Below are positions 1 to 11,268 of a stretch of DNA of 64,000 bases, one piece after another. Position 1 is the first letter of the stretch. Every line of letters starts with the position of its first letter. Below the pieces are notes generated by a model. That model was not told where the DNA came from, searched no databases, and worked only from the letters and a program-made list of their open reading frames with translations. Source of the DNA: Rhynchopus sp. YZ270_cl-10 (taxonomy: Eukaryota > Euglenozoa > Diplonemea > Diplonemida > Diplonemidae); assembly GCA_964035575.1 (NCBI GenBank), contig OZ037888.1, forward strand, positions 124,001 to 188,000, read 5' to 3'. The position numbers and the translations under genes were made by a program.

Positions 1-308
1 CTGTTGTTTGTTTCTAAGAAATTCTTCTTTCTAAAAAATGTGCCGGAGACAAAATTTGTGTATCCCACTCATATCTCTTGCCCCCAAAAAAAGACAGCGT
101 TCTTTCAGTTCATCGGTCACACATCTTGAAATGTGTGTTTTTCACAACGGCTGTGCTTTCACACCTGATTGCTACTGTATTTAAAAGTTTCTTGCTCATT
201 GTAAAATAAAATAAAAACTTGCCTTTTTTTGGAACAGCTCCACTTCCCCCCCATCCCCCAATACCCAAGGATCCCCTGACACCCCTTCCTTCGTGGTTGG
301 ACATATTT
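1..308. other. Gene-free window edge
   Basis: No coding sequence is seen. The stretch is A/T-rich with pyrimidine-rich patches near 238-300. It lies downstream of the K+ channel stop codon, so it should hold that gene's 3' untranslated region and polyadenylation region. Confidence 0.5.
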
Positions 309-3300
309 TCAGTCCTGTGCTGCGAAGTCGTCAGGTGTAGTGTCTGGTGGTGCGGCGACTTCAGTAGCGATCATCAACGGGACGGTACACTGTGGGAAAC
401 GGTAAAAAGGAGGGGTGTTATTTGAAATACAACAGCCCTCATAACATTTTACCTCGATACGTGACCGAAATAAATAAAGAAAAACTTGTAAGATAAATGC
501 CTCACCTACACACACATCTTTTACCACTCTCTCGCTGGTTTGAAGATGAGCTGTCTCTTCGTCACAAAAGACGGTTGTTCGGGATGGTGTCGTCACCCCC
601 CCGGGCCGGTCGGTGAGTATGCCGGTTCCCGTATAGAGAATCTGTGGTGCTTCACAGTGCACAGTACAATAAATACAAACCTCCATCTCCGGGACTGTGC
701 TCGTATAGTCTCGATACAGCGAGCATGTGCAGGTGCAGAAGGGGAGGGTTTGTATTATGTTGTCAAGCTCCCCTTCGGACGACGCGCTCAGCGTGACACC
801 TGTGTGCAAGCATGGTGGTGGTGGTGGTGGTGGTCAAAAGAATGCTTAAAAAAAAAGACCCTGTCTGCTTGGTTAGCTTCTTTCGAAGAAACAGTTTATA
901 AGATGAACCTAAGCCTCGTGTGTTGTCACCTTTATCACAACCGTTTCTAGTTGCAGTGGTCTACTCACACAAATCTCACTTCATCCCCCAACTCTGGCTC
1001 GAAGCGGATTCAGAAGAAATAACTTCATATTCTATCATATTCTTACTACATAAAGGGCGCATGCACTCCACTCCTTTTAGGGGAAAAGGAAAACAAAAAT
1101 GGCCACCCTATCAGCCGCATACCTACTGTCTCCCCTGGACTGGCCACAACCGGTGTCGCGATGAACTCATCGAGACCCGTGATGGAGACACACATGCGTG
1201 CTGCGGCCTGCACTGTGGTGTTCATGGACGACACCTTAGCCCTGTCAAAGACACCCGTTTTGTGCACACTTTCCACCGCAAGCTTCTGAATGTGTTCCGA
1301 ATCCAGAATCAGCACAAACATGCACGAGAACACCCTGTAGAGAAAAAAGGTATAAAAAACAAGAAGCCAAAGGGTTGACATACCCTATAGTGGGGTCCCT
1401 CTGGGCGGTCTTCTTCACAAGACCCTCTCGGGTGTACTCGACCAGGCAGAGAGGCTCGTAGTGGAACTGGTACAGCTCGGTGGCACATCCCTCCACGCCG
1501 AGGCAGCTGGTGAAGAATACTGGGCGATGCTGTGGTGGGGTGTGGTCAACGGAGGGGGTGTGAAAAAAGTTTGTTTCAACTTTGTTGTGTTTTTTGTTTT
1601 TTTTGTTTTTGCTACTCTGTTTGTTTTGTATTGTATTTCTTTCGCGGGGTGTAGTCAACAGAGGCTGGTGGGGCAACACAAAACACCTTGATAAGAAGCA
1701 AGAAACGACACAGCGTCTCACTGTGCTGGCATCAAATAACACCGAGAGAAAGGACACAGAGAGTACCACCAGCAAGAGGTACGGGCAAACCCGCAAACCC
1801 GCAAACACGGGTTTGCGGCCCTTTTCTTTTTGATTTTTGGGCCCTTTGGGCAGGAGGAAATTCAGGTGTAATGGGGGTAATGTAAACTAAATAAAAGTTG
1901 AAAGTGCAAACGCCCCGTTCATCGGCGGACGCAAGATAAATAGACATACCCGAGAATCATAAACAAAGTACGACACCGCAGTGGTTGGGGAGGCTGTGGG
2001 TCGCGCATGAGGGAATTTGTTCGGATCGTGCCGCTTCCCTTTCATCCACCCCGAAAGCATCCCCGCAACACGGTGGGTTCGGTCACCACCACTGGCGGAG
2101 CCCACTAGGGTGCTGCAGGTAGAACGTGCAAGCGGGTCACCACCAGCCTCGGAGCGCGCGGACCCCGGCCGCGTCTTGTCGTCGTCAGCGTACTCCTGCT
2201 CGTTGTCCACAGCCTCCTCCTCCTCCTCTTCCTCCTCTTCCTCTTCCTCCTCCTCCTCTTCTTCTTCTTCTTCATCTTCTTCCTCGAGGTCTTCCATATT
2301 GAGATTACTGTCTTCTAAGGCTTGCAGGAGTTCGCGTTTTTGCTGTGCGTTGAACTCTTTTACTGCGTCTGAGAAGTTATTTGAGATGAGAATGATCGGG
2401 AACGCGAGCACGAGCACACCACACACCATGCAGGTTATGCCTACTGCCTTCCCGAACCAGGTTTTGGGAACCTGATCACCATAGCCCACTGTGGCGAGGG
2501 TGACGACCGCGAACCAGAAGGAAGCGGGGATGGATTGGAACTTCGATTTGAGTGGCGTGCCGTCACGGTCCAGATAGTCATCGTAGTACCACTGTTGTTC
2601 GGTTTCGTTGAACGTAGACTCGCTCTGCTCCGCTATGTAGATCATAGACGCAAACAGCACCAACGCAATGCCCAGAAGAAACCCCAACAACGACAGCGCC
2701 TCGCTGCTCTGCCGCATCGCGTACACAACCAGCTGCAGCCCGGTGGAGTACTTCCCTACCTTAAACACTCGAAACACTCGTGCCAGCCGAATAACCCTCA
2801 AAAAAACAAAGCTATTCAAACTAAACGACACACCCCCCAGCTTATTAATGAAAACCTCCAAATAAAACGGCAAAATCGACACAAAATCGACCCAATTGAG
2901 AAACGACTTGCAGAACCGGATCTTGCTCTCGCAGGTCGCAAAGCGGAGAACGATTTCAATGGTGAAGACACTGACGCAGACCATCTCGATTGTGTGCAGC
3001 ACGGGGTTCTTCTTTCCATAGTAGTCGGGGCTGCTTTCAATGCAGAACACCATAATGGATACAAAGATTAATATGAACACTGCAAGCGAGATCATCGTCG
3101 AGGCTAGGGCCAGGTTCTTGCTAGAGGCTTGCACACTAGGGTCGAAGAGCGCGTACATCTTTTGCTTCAGCGTTACGGCCTCTTTCTCCTTTTTCAAGGT
3201 GACCACGCTCTCAGTCTCATGCGCGTCATTGACAACAGTAGATCGGCGGGTATGTGCCTGCGACCCAAGCCCCTCCCCGATACTGTTTATATCGCCCAAA

Positions 3301-3311
3301 CTGCTGCGCAT
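309..3311 (-). CDS. Voltage-gated potassium channel (Kv type), five exons
   Basis: A plasma-membrane K+ channel subunit that would tetramerise and open on depolarisation. I read exons 3311-1950, 1529-1384, 1334-1123, 799-525 and 389-309; reading phases agree at every junction, giving about 691 residues. Counting from the ATG at 3311, S1 is near 70-91, S2 105-124, S3 134-154, S4 169-186 (LRVIRLARVFRVFK, regularly spaced arginines), S5 205-226, selectivity filter TVGYGD 274-279 and S6 287-310. A run of about 20 glutamates (bases 2215-2290) follows S6. No T1 tetramerisation domain is visible. The frame is open upstream to about 3417 without an ATG, and a pyrimidine-AG acceptor lies at 3435-3436, so 3311 is the first usable start. 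The last four exons (about 230 residues) match nothing I recognise; they could be a C-terminal regulatory region. Introns 1, 3 and 4 carry dispersed repeats C, A and A plus B. Confidence 0.85.
390..524 (-). repeat. K+ channel intron 4 with family A and B motifs
   Basis: This 135-base intron consists largely of two dispersed motifs. Family B (TTGAAATACAACAGCCCTC on the plus strand, near 423) lies 60 bases from family A (CTTGTAAGATAAATGCCTC, near 484). On the transcribed strand the donor GTAAAAGATGTG directly begins family A, so the repeat and the intron almost coincide. Confidence 0.7.
890..932 (-). repeat. Family A motif in K+ channel intron 3
   Basis: The core AAGATGAACCTAAGCCTC (plus strand) lies inside the intron 800-1122. 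The same core recurs at 7055, 36506 and 43524 between genes. Confidence 0.75.
1896..1945 (-). repeat. Family C motif in K+ channel intron 1
   Basis: The core GTTGAAAGTGCAAACGCC followed by GTTCATCGGCGGACGCA (plus strand) lies inside the intron 1530-1949, next to its donor. A near-identical copy with the same GTTCATCGGCGGACGCA part stands at 42793-42838 between genes. Confidence 0.75.
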
Positions 3312-3436
3312 CGGTAGCACAGCATCGTCTTGGTTTCTGTTCCCATCCCCATCCGTCCGCACCTCCAAGGCGTGGACGGTGTACGCGCCCTGCACTTTGA
3401 AGCCGCTCTGGGCGCAGCACGCCCCTCGTCAATCCT

Positions 3437-4282
3437 AAAAGGAAAAAATTGTGTATTTTTTTTGGGGAAAGAAAGAGGGTCTGAGAAAGTGAAGATTTTT
3501 TTTTGGAAAAATATCGATCAGGTTGAGGTAAATATGTCTCCAAAGGAAGGGGTTAATAACAGTTTGTAAAAAAAAGGTAAATGTTCACTGCTCTTTCAAG
3601 GGAGGTCCTTTTGCATTGCAACGCCGTAAGAAAGCAACATCATGGGGGGTATGGGTACTGCACAAGATAGACATAAAATTGTGCAGTCCAAATTGGTTCT
3701 TTTAAGCCCCCTTTTGGAACCGGATCCCAAAGAAAACTTTTTTACTGTATTAGCCAACAAAAGTGTTGCCAGTTTTCAATGAGAGTTGCTATTTTTGCAG
3801 GGAAGGGGGCTTTTCGTTGATCGCTCGAATTAGTGTCCCTGAGTGAATGAATCTGGGGAGTAATTCGGCAAGCACTATCTAAAAACAGAGTTTTATTTTT
3901 ATATGACGATTCTCGTATATTCAAAAAAAAAATTTCTCCATTGTAGTATAGAGAGAACGTCACGCAACTACCATCGTCTTCCCCTTTATAGGATCCCAAG
4001 AAAAGAAACCCCCACATTTTTTTTTAATTCATTTTAGCGAAAATCGTACTATGTTCCTTCCTCCTTTTTTGGCTTGGTTTGTATTAGTGTCAGACACCCG
4101 AGGATTCCCCACTATTGTCATATGTTTTACCCTCTAACTGGGGGGGATATTTTGAAAACAGTGGTTTTGGTGTTGCCTTGTTTCCTTCGGGACCGATGAT
4201 CATCAAGAGTGAAGAGAGGTGGCACAAAAGGAGGAAGAGGGAGGAAGGAAGGGAACAAAAATAATAATAAAAAAAAAAAAAC
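3437..4282. other. Gene-free stretch upstream of the K+ channel
   Basis: No gene is recognised. A family D motif (TTAGTGTCAGACACCCGAGG) stands at about 4084-4105. The rest is A/T-rich with homopolymers. Confidence 0.5.
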
Positions 4283-6408
4283 GTTACCTTTCTCCCGCTT
4301 TGATACCATAATCACAACTAGCTCTCAGTGAGAGGGAGGGAGGGAGGGTTGGGGGGTGGGGGTGTGGTGGGAGCGGAAGGCGTGATATTCGGACCAACAC
4401 GAAAACACATTAAGTTTCATATTATACTTAACGAGAAAGTACAAAAAAGGAGAAACAAAAAAAAATCTGACGCTTGTCCATGAAAAATAGCTTTTTCGCA
4501 ATTGATGCAGACACCCTCCGACTGACTCACATACGATGCCAGCCATCCGGATGAAAGCATTAGTACCCTGCGGCCTACAACAGATGAATGAGCCTTTCAA
4601 GGGCACGAATAAAAGAAAACTTGTAAGATGCATGTGTCTCTTGTGCACACGATCACATCTTCACAAAACAGATGGAACGGTCGCTATCCATAAACACATG
4701 AGATAGGCACGAGGTTGTGCCTGGAGGTGTGCAGATATATAGATAACACACAACCTACGGCAGGGTGGGCTACAACGTTTATCTTTCTTTTCAAACATAA
4801 CATACTTTTTTAAATCCGGGTCATATCACTCCCTGTTGTCCAAAACGAAAAAAAAAAGCACTCGAACTTTGCACAAAAAAAAATACACATCGCTTTACAA
4901 ATCCCCATTAACTTTTCGTTGTGTAGACACCCCTCCTGCCTTCCACCACAACTTCTCTTTCTCTTTCTCTCTCTTCCCTTTTTTCCCTCCCGATCACATC
5001 TCCGGCACCGAGGAGGGGAGGTAAGCTCCGGAGTAGTCCATGAGCTGCCCGGTGATGACACGCGCGATGTCACGCATCTGCTCGTAGTTGGCGTTGTCGC
5101 ACACGTCTGTGGTCTTGTGGTATCCGAAGTAGTTCGTGTCGTCCTGCTCAATGTGGAGGATGGCAGGGATGCCCGCTGTCTGGAAGGGCACGTGGTCCGA
5201 CCCAAAGGAGTTGTCGTGGTGCTCGATCGTCATACGCGAGCCAAGCGCCTTCTGCGCCTTCAGGAAGTTCAAATTTTCCTCTGCGTTCTTCATCAACGCC
5301 TTGATGGCCGGGTCTGTCGACCCCTCAATGATCACACCAAAGTACTTCGAGCTGTACGCAGTCATGTCCATAATCAGCGCAGCGTCAATCTTCTCGTGGT
5401 TGCCCGCCTCCTTCGCAGCAGCGACGTAGTGCGTAGACCCGTACAGCCCCTGCTCCTCTCCGCTGAAGAGAATGAAGTGAACGGTTTTGCGGAAACGGAA
5501 GCTGCGCAGTGCGGTCGCGGCAATGAGAACACTGCTGGAGCCACTGCCGTTGTCGATTGCGCCGGGTGCGAACTCCTCGGAGTTGCCGCCGTTGGAGGAG
5601 CTGATGGAGTCGAAGTGGGCACCAATGACGACGACCTGGTCGGGCTCCTCAGTCCCCTTGCGCACACAGATCACATTCCGCGAGGTCTGCTTCTTGAACA
5701 GCTTTGTCACGGTGAAGTTCTGGTAGATAATATCGTCACACCCGGCGGCCTCCTTCAGCCAGTCGCCGGCCCACTCCGCGAAGACGAGGTTCCACTCGCC
5801 AAAGGAGTAGCGGGTGGGGATGGTCACCTCCTTGCCATCGATGGTGACGGGCTCGGCACCGCTGAGCTTGCGCAGGATGTTCTCCACACCGTCCTCGGTG
5901 ATGAGGGTAAGGGCGTCGACCTTGTCCGCATCAGTCACGCCGACTGTGGTGGGGACACGCTCGGCACCCTTGAGGGGGACGTCCTCCTGGGGGCGGAGCA
6001 GCATCGACCCACAGGAGTGTGCCTTGCGCACCTCAATCTCGTCCGTCGCAAGCACGAAGAACTCCGTCGTTCCGGGGACACGGACCAGGTCCTCACCGTA
6101 GGCAGCCTGGAGCTCGGGCAGGTCGTGCGCATGGCCACGCACAACGTACTTCGCGTAGTCCGCACGCACCGGGACCTGCTCCCACCCAACAGGCACTGTG
6201 GTCAGCGGCTCGTAGAAGGCAACAAGCGACACATTGCGGTGCGGGACAGCCACCCCGGGTGTGCTGCTAGGTGCCAAGTAGATGTAGGTGTCGCCCTGCG
6301 GGATGATGCTTGCAGAGACACAGCTCACAAGCAGTGCTGCCACAACCGCACGCATCTTGTTGATTGTTTGTGTGTATGTTATTCCCTTTAGGATAGTAAG
6401 GAGGATAT
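4283..6408. repeat. Segmental duplication 1, copy 1 (M28 block)
   Basis: This block repeats at 12901-15011 in the same orientation. It covers the whole M28 gene, its 5' leader and about 700 bases of 3' flank. Similarity starts abruptly at GTTACCTTTCTCCCGC and stops just upstream of the start codon. Confidence 0.9.
4994..6355 (-). CDS. Secreted M28-family aminopeptidase, copy 1
   Basis: A zinc metallo-aminopeptidase (M28) that would remove N-terminal residues from peptides outside the cell or in a lysosome-like compartment. It is an intronless frame of 453 residues. The first ATG after the leader gives MRAVVAALLVSCVSASI, a plausible signal peptide, so I reject the longer upstream extension of the frame. 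M28 zinc and catalytic motifs are all visible in order: GAHFDS (about 240), GAIDNGSGS, FSGEEQGLYGS with the paired glutamates, MDMTAYSSKY, and GYHKTTD near the C terminus. The region before the first motif is a long pro- or accessory part. A near-identical paralog lies 8.6 kb away. Divergence between the two is concentrated in residues about 140-222 and about 270-290; the rest is almost unchanged. Confidence 0.92.
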   Translation of the reverse strand: MRAVVAALLVSCVSASIIPQGDTYIYLAPSSTPGVAVPHRNVSLVAFYEPLTTVPVGWEQVPVRADYAKYVVRGHAHDLPELQAAYGEDLVRVPGTTEFFVLATDEIEVRKAHSCGSMLLRPQEDVPLKGAERVPTTVGVTDADKVDALTLITEDGVENILRKLSGAEPVTIDGKEVTIPTRYSFGEWNLVFAEWAGDWLKEAAGCDDIIYQNFTVTKLFKKQTSRNVICVRKGTEEPDQVVVIGAHFDSISSSNGGNSEEFAPGAIDNGSGSSSVLIAATALRSFRFRKTVHFILFSGEEQGLYGSTHYVAAAKEAGNHEKIDAALIMDMTAYSSKYFGVIIEGSTDPAIKALMKNAEENLNFLKAQKALGSRMTIEHHDNSFGSDHVPFQTAGIPAILHIEQDDTNYFGYHKTTDVCDNANYEQMRDIARVITGQLMDYSGAYLPSSVPEM

Positions 6409-8846
6409 TGACGACCAGGCGAGGTTGTTTTTTTGGGGGGGTGAAGTAACCAGTATAGGGGGCGAGGAAATGCAAAGGGGGGTGTGCGGAACTTTTCTTT
6501 ATTTGGAGTCTCCATTTTAAAAAAATGGTCCTTCTGAGGAAGAGAAAAAATACAGTAAATCGGTGGGGGGATAAAAAAAAAGCCTGGTTTTGGAAATCCC
6601 AAAAATCCATTTTAGTTTTTTTATACCCCACCGGTGTTTGTTGTGTTACTAAACAAATTGCCTTTCCCGCTTTCAAATGTGGTTCAAAAGAAGCAATGAG
6701 GCAAAAGAAAGTTGAAAGATGAGATGAATGTGCCTCACGGAAAAACTGCACCACATCTTAGGGGGCGAAAACAAAGGTTACCTCTCGTGCACAGTGCACC
6801 AGCATGCAACCCACACAGAACAGAACCACCGGTACACCCCGGAAATGTTTGCTCTGTTCTTCTCCTGGGGTCGTAAAATGTGTGCAATGTCCAGGTAGGT
6901 GGCCAAGTACAATGTTATGCCACTCACTGTTGCATCTGCACAAAAAAGGCTTTTTTTTTGACGGGAGGGTTTTTTTGTGTTTTTGGTTGTTTCTCTGTTG
7001 CATGTGGTATGTCGCTAGGGATGTGGTAAACCACCAGAACGAAGAAACGTTTGTAAGATGAACCTAAGCCTCTCGTGTTTAGTCACCTACGCCTAAAGAA
7101 CAGAGAAACGTTGTAAGATGAATACGTCTCACCATAAACATCTTTTCCACAAGCGAAAGGAAAAAAACACACCGCAGTCACCCAAGAGGAAAAAGTCTAG
7201 TATTTTGCGTTATGACGAAACACCCGCAAAATTTTATGTCTTTTTTCCATGAGTTTTGAGAAAACGACCAAAAACGTAAAACCGCACACTCGACAAAGAA
7301 AAAAAAAGGGGAGGGGGTAATGGGGATGGGGATGGGGAAAACGTTGTACGATGAACCTAAGCCGCCTGCTGCAGGGGTTAAGTTTGACCCGGTTTTCCGG
7401 TTTTGAAAACCGGGTTTTCCCGGTTTCCGGTTTTTTCAAAAAAAAAAAAAAAATTGAGATTCGGGATTTTTGAAAAAAAATTTTTTTTGGACCAGACCTG
7501 GACCGGACCTGAAGGAAGTCCGGTTCCCACCCACCCCCCCCCCCCCCCCCCCAGTGATGCAGGAATCCAGGGTCCCAAACAAAAAAACCCAAAAAACCCA
7601 AAAAAACCAAAAAAACCCATAAAAACCCAAAAAAACCCAAAAAAACCTTAAAAAATCCCACCGCACTATATTTTGCTTTTGGGGCGTGGAGTGTGATTTT
7701 TTTTGCTCAAAACATCGCAAATATGAATTTTCGGAGCGATCCGAAAAAAATGCGGGGTCGGACATTTTTTTTGGTGGAGTTTAAGCCACCTAAAATTGAC
7801 TTCTAAGTCAGACGTTCTATACGGTTTCTGAACAATTTTAGTGCCGTGAGTTTACGTGTATAAACCTTCTGTTACGTGTGCACCTACAGCTACAACAGGC
7901 GTTTTCACCTGGAGTTTCACCTCTTTTGGTGGGTTTTTTGAGTCCATACCCAGGTATGTGGGGTGGGAAACGCGATTCCGGTGTAAGAACCATGGGTGGT
8001 TCCACTGCAGTACCACGTAACCCACGTTTAAATCCCAAAAAACCCCGGTGACACCATCTTCTCGGTGAGCAATGAGTGTTACCCGCGCGTGCTCCTTTCG
8101 TCACGCAAACCAAAAAGCGGTGCAATGTTGTGAATTTTTGAAGATTTTGTGTGTTTTCCTGATTTTCGTACATTTTGTTGCGTTTTGGGTTATGATATTG
8201 TAGATTTTTGTGTAGATTTCGTGGGTTTTTTCGTTTTTTTTTGTTGTAAATTTGGGCGACCGCCTAAAACACCAAAAATGCAGGTTGGTACCGCAATGAG
8301 GCAGAATAGTGCCTATACACATTGTTGTCCTTTACCGTGGGTGTCCAAAGACACACTCTTTTGGCTGAAAATGGAGGGTGCGTGCTGGGCAGCTTCACTG
8401 CCCACATTAATACAGTAAAACTGGCTGGTGCCTGTATGAAGTGGTTTTTCAGGTCAAAAATGGCCTGAAAAAGTGGTGTTTTCGGGGTCTGGTACCTGTG
8501 TGTGACCATACTACAGGTGGTATGATGAGTGATCTGACCATATTCTCCAGGTATAACAAACACCTAAAAAACCAATTGGCGAAGGAATTTTACACTTTTG
8601 ACCACCACACATTACATGTTTACCAAGGCATTTTTTCCATGCACTTGTGTGTGCTGGGAAGCATACCGCCAGTGTTAAAAATTCACGAATACCCTACCAA
8701 AAACCAGAAAGTCAAAAAACCCATAAAAACCCGAGAAAACTGGTTTTGAAAAAACCCGAAAAAACCCAAAAAAACCCATAAAAACCCGCATAAAAACCCA
8801 TCGAAAAAACCCACCTTGCATCACTGCCCCCCCCCCCCCCCCCCCC
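6409..8846. other. Gene-free repeat region
   Basis: No gene is supported. Family A motifs occur at about 6713-6757, 7041-7085, 7107-7145 and 7339-7366. From 7380 on the DNA is simple: AAAACCGG and AAAAACCC iterations and a C tract at about 7536-7553. A diverged repeat at about 8505-8640 is shared with 45408-45535. AGTGATGCA just after the first C tract reappears inverted before the C tract at 8827-8850. Confidence 0.55.
7041..7145 (-). repeat. Two tandem family A motifs
   Basis: GTTTGTAAGATGAACC...CCTCTCGTG at 7049-7080 is followed after about 40 bases by GTTGTAAGATGAATACGTC at 7109. Both read in the same orientation as the intronic copies. Confidence 0.65.
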
Positions 8847-9694
8847 CCCCTAGGCATACTGTGCAGGCGAGCCGTTTTTAGGCGAGTTTTTCGTTTTCCT
8901 GATTTTCAGGAAAAACTCGCCAAAAACTCGCCCTACTCGCCCATTACTCGCCTATTACTCGCCAAAACTCGCCAAAAACTCGCCAAAACTCGCCTAAACT
9001 CGCCAAAAACTCGCCTAAACTCGCCTAAACTCGCCCACATTTGGGTGCAAATCCTGGTGCACATACACACCTTGGGGGTGAAAATGTGCACCAGGATGTG
9101 AAAATGGAGGGCGGGGGTGACTGATGACAACATGCCACTCGAAAACACACAAAAAAATTGAAATTGTGTCACTTGTACGTCTAAAGGCAACCATGTCACG
9201 GCAGTGGCTGACAGGCATGTATGTAAACATTTGCTCCAGGGGAAGATCCAAGCGTGCCATAGATCCCGGGGGACAAGACGTGCTACAATCCTGAGGATGA
9301 CGAAGACATGAGCCGGGGCGCTACACTCGCTATACCAACAATGTCCTCGTCATGCCGGTAAATGGCAACCCTGCAGGCCACCCCTTTGGCGGTATTTCCC
9401 CACGACTACATCGCACCCATCTGTGCAAGCTTCATGGATCCGCAGAAGGTACAGCTGGACTGGTGGTACTGCCTACAAAGCAAACTGCAGAGGTCTTGTT
9501 CAAGTGGAACGAAAAAAATTTTCTCTTCAAAACTCAAATTTCCCTCATATTTTCGTGTGTACACTTTTCCCAAGGTAAAATCCCTACCAAAAAAAAAAAC
9601 TCGCCAAAACTCGCCCCCCAAAAATGGGCGAGTTTTAGGCGAGTTTTTGGCGAGTAGGCGAGTTTTTTTTACTCGCCTGCACAGTATGCCTAGG
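8847..9694. mobile_element. Non-autonomous TIR element with GGCGAG iterations
   Basis: The ends are inverted copies of CCTAGGCATACTGTGCAGG (left about 8849, right ending about 9693). Both subterminal zones are built from iterated ACTCGCCAAAA units (8915-9035 and reversed at 9600-9675). The interior, 9240-9520, has uninterrupted protein-like reading. No target-site duplication can be read because the left end abuts a C tract and the right end abuts the next element. The superfamily is unknown. Confidence 0.6.
9240..9520 (+). pseudogene. Protein-like fragment carried inside a TIR element
   Basis: Plus-strand reading gives coding-like text such as VFPHDYIAPICASFMDPQK and DKTCYNPEDDEDMSRG, unlike the simple DNA around it. 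The family is not recognised. It is probably a captured host-gene fragment or a transposase remnant. Confidence 0.3.
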
Positions 9695-11268
9695 GGCCGC
9701 AGTCCCTTAAGGAAATTGTGTAAGATTAATTATTTCGCCACTTTTTTGGGCATCTAGTGGGCACCTCAGGGTGTGTCTGACACCCAAAATAGGTTTCCGG
9801 GGCAGTGTGACCCAGAATTTCATGGTTTGGCACCTCAGAAAGTGAAAAAAGTGTGAAAAAATAGGATTTTCAGCCCTTTTGGCCATTTGGGGCAAAATGG
9901 CCAATTTTGGCATATATTTTGCTTTGTGGGGGTATTTGGGGCTATTTCACCCCCAAAACCACTCAGAACATGTTCTAGGCACCTATTTTCAACCACAATT
10001 ACCCATACAGGGGGGTATTCCGCTCAAGAAATGGTTTTGTTGGGGTTATTTTCAGCAAATTTTCACTAAGTTTCACTAAGTTTTGCTAAGTTTTGCTAAG
10101 TTTCACTAAGTTTCGCTAAGTTTTGGTCAAAAAAATGCAAAAAAAATGCAAAAAAACACGAAAAATTGCACAAAAAATGGGAGGAACCAAAAAAATAGGT
10201 ATAGTATGGCAAAAATGTGTCCTTTTTTCATACAATGCAACGAGGCCGAGTCGGCCTCGCCAAGGCCTGAAGCACAAATCGGCCATTTGGGCCATTTTGG
10301 GACAAACGACCATTTTTGACCAAATTTTCAAAAAAAATTGTAAAATTTCGACATCATGACAGCTGCTTGGACACAAAACTACCCCAGGGATGTCCTGTGA
10401 GTCCATTCCGACCTGTTTTGGACACTTTGGGTACTTTTTTTGGCCGCTTTTTGGTGTTTTGAGGTCAAAATGACCCCCTGTCCACCCCCTGTCTACCCCC
10501 TGTCCAAGGCCAGGATTTTTCCCCTGGCCATCACATAAAGTAGGGTATGGTGCAAATTTTGGTACGTACCCCCCCAAAAAATGGTCTGCGGACCCAACGG
10601 AACCGGTTTTTTACCCTTTGGAGGACTTAAAAGCACTAGAAATGGGGAAAATGAGTCAAAAATTGCCCTCCCCTCCCAGAGAGGGGGTTAGGGTCGGTTT
10701 TGGGCTAAAAAATGCCAAATTAGGGCCGCCAGAGGCCTCCAAACGGTAAAAAACCGGTTCCGTTGGGTCCGCAGACCATTTTTTGGGGGGGTACGTACCA
10801 AAATTTGTACCATACCCTACTTTATGTGATGGCCAGGGGAAAAATCCTGGCCTTGGACAGGGGGTAGACAGGGGGTGGACAGGGGGTCATTTTGACCAAA
10901 TTTTGGCCAAATTCACCAAAGAAAAGGCGTAAAAATGTGAAAAACAGGCGAGAATGGACTCAACACACATTTTTGGGGCAAAATAGGGCTCAAATGACTC
11001 TCTGAAACATCGAATTTGGTGTTTTTTCATGTTTTTTTCATGAAAAATCGGGGTTTTGGTCAAAATGGCCAAAACCCCCAAAAAGCCAGTTTTTTGCTAT
11101 TTTTTCCCATTTTTTCACATTCTAGAGTCGAATTTTCACCCAATTTTGCCTCACAGGGTGTTTCTGACCTATTTTGGGGTGGTTCCCTGCAGGTTGTGGC
11201 CACTATACGCCAAAAAGTGGCAAAATGAATTAATCTTACACAATTTCCTTAGGGGACTGCGGCCCCTA
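9691..11268. mobile_element. TIR element, 1.58 kb, with nested foldback
   Basis: The ends are about 40-base inverted repeats: GGGGCCGCAGTCCCTTAAGG at 9693 and its complement ending at 11266, extending to ATTAATT on the inner side. TA stands outside both ends and may be the target duplication. The interior has no coding capacity. It contains tandem TTTCACTAAG units (about 10058-10126) and a large foldback (10463-10897). Confidence 0.7.
10463..10897. mobile_element. Foldback element with 162-base arms
   Basis: The arms 10463-10624 and 10736-10897 are near-perfect inverted copies around a 111-base loop. Outer ends read GGTCAAAATGACCCCC and its complement. Each arm contains iterated CACCCCCTGTC units and GGTACGTACC. 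It lies wholly inside the 9691-11268 element, so it is either a later insertion or part of its palindromic core. Confidence 0.75.

Noticed and set aside
2017-2475. Poly-serine frame on the plus strand
   Set aside because: It is the antisense of the poly-glutamate run in the K+ channel gene.
4325-4648. Minus-strand frame of about 107 codons conserved at 12936-13265
   Set aside because: It lies in duplicated 3' flank, the copies differ by frame-changing indels, and it contains a family A repeat; conservation comes from the recent duplication.
4919-6391. Long plus-strand frames opposite M28, cathepsin and tyrosinase genes (also 13616-15043, 15489-16577, 18285-19280 and their copies)
   Set aside because: They are antisense shadows caused by GC-rich third positions; the minus-strand frames hold the full catalytic motifs.
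6356-6754. N-terminal extension of the first M28 frame
   Set aside because: The extension is low-complexity leader DNA, absent from copy 2, while the internal ATG begins a signal peptide conserved in both copies.
7373-8850. A single TIR element spanning both C tracts
   Set aside because: AGTGATGCA is inverted between the ends but the C tracts and AAAAACCC iterations run in the same direction, so the ends are not inverted repeats.
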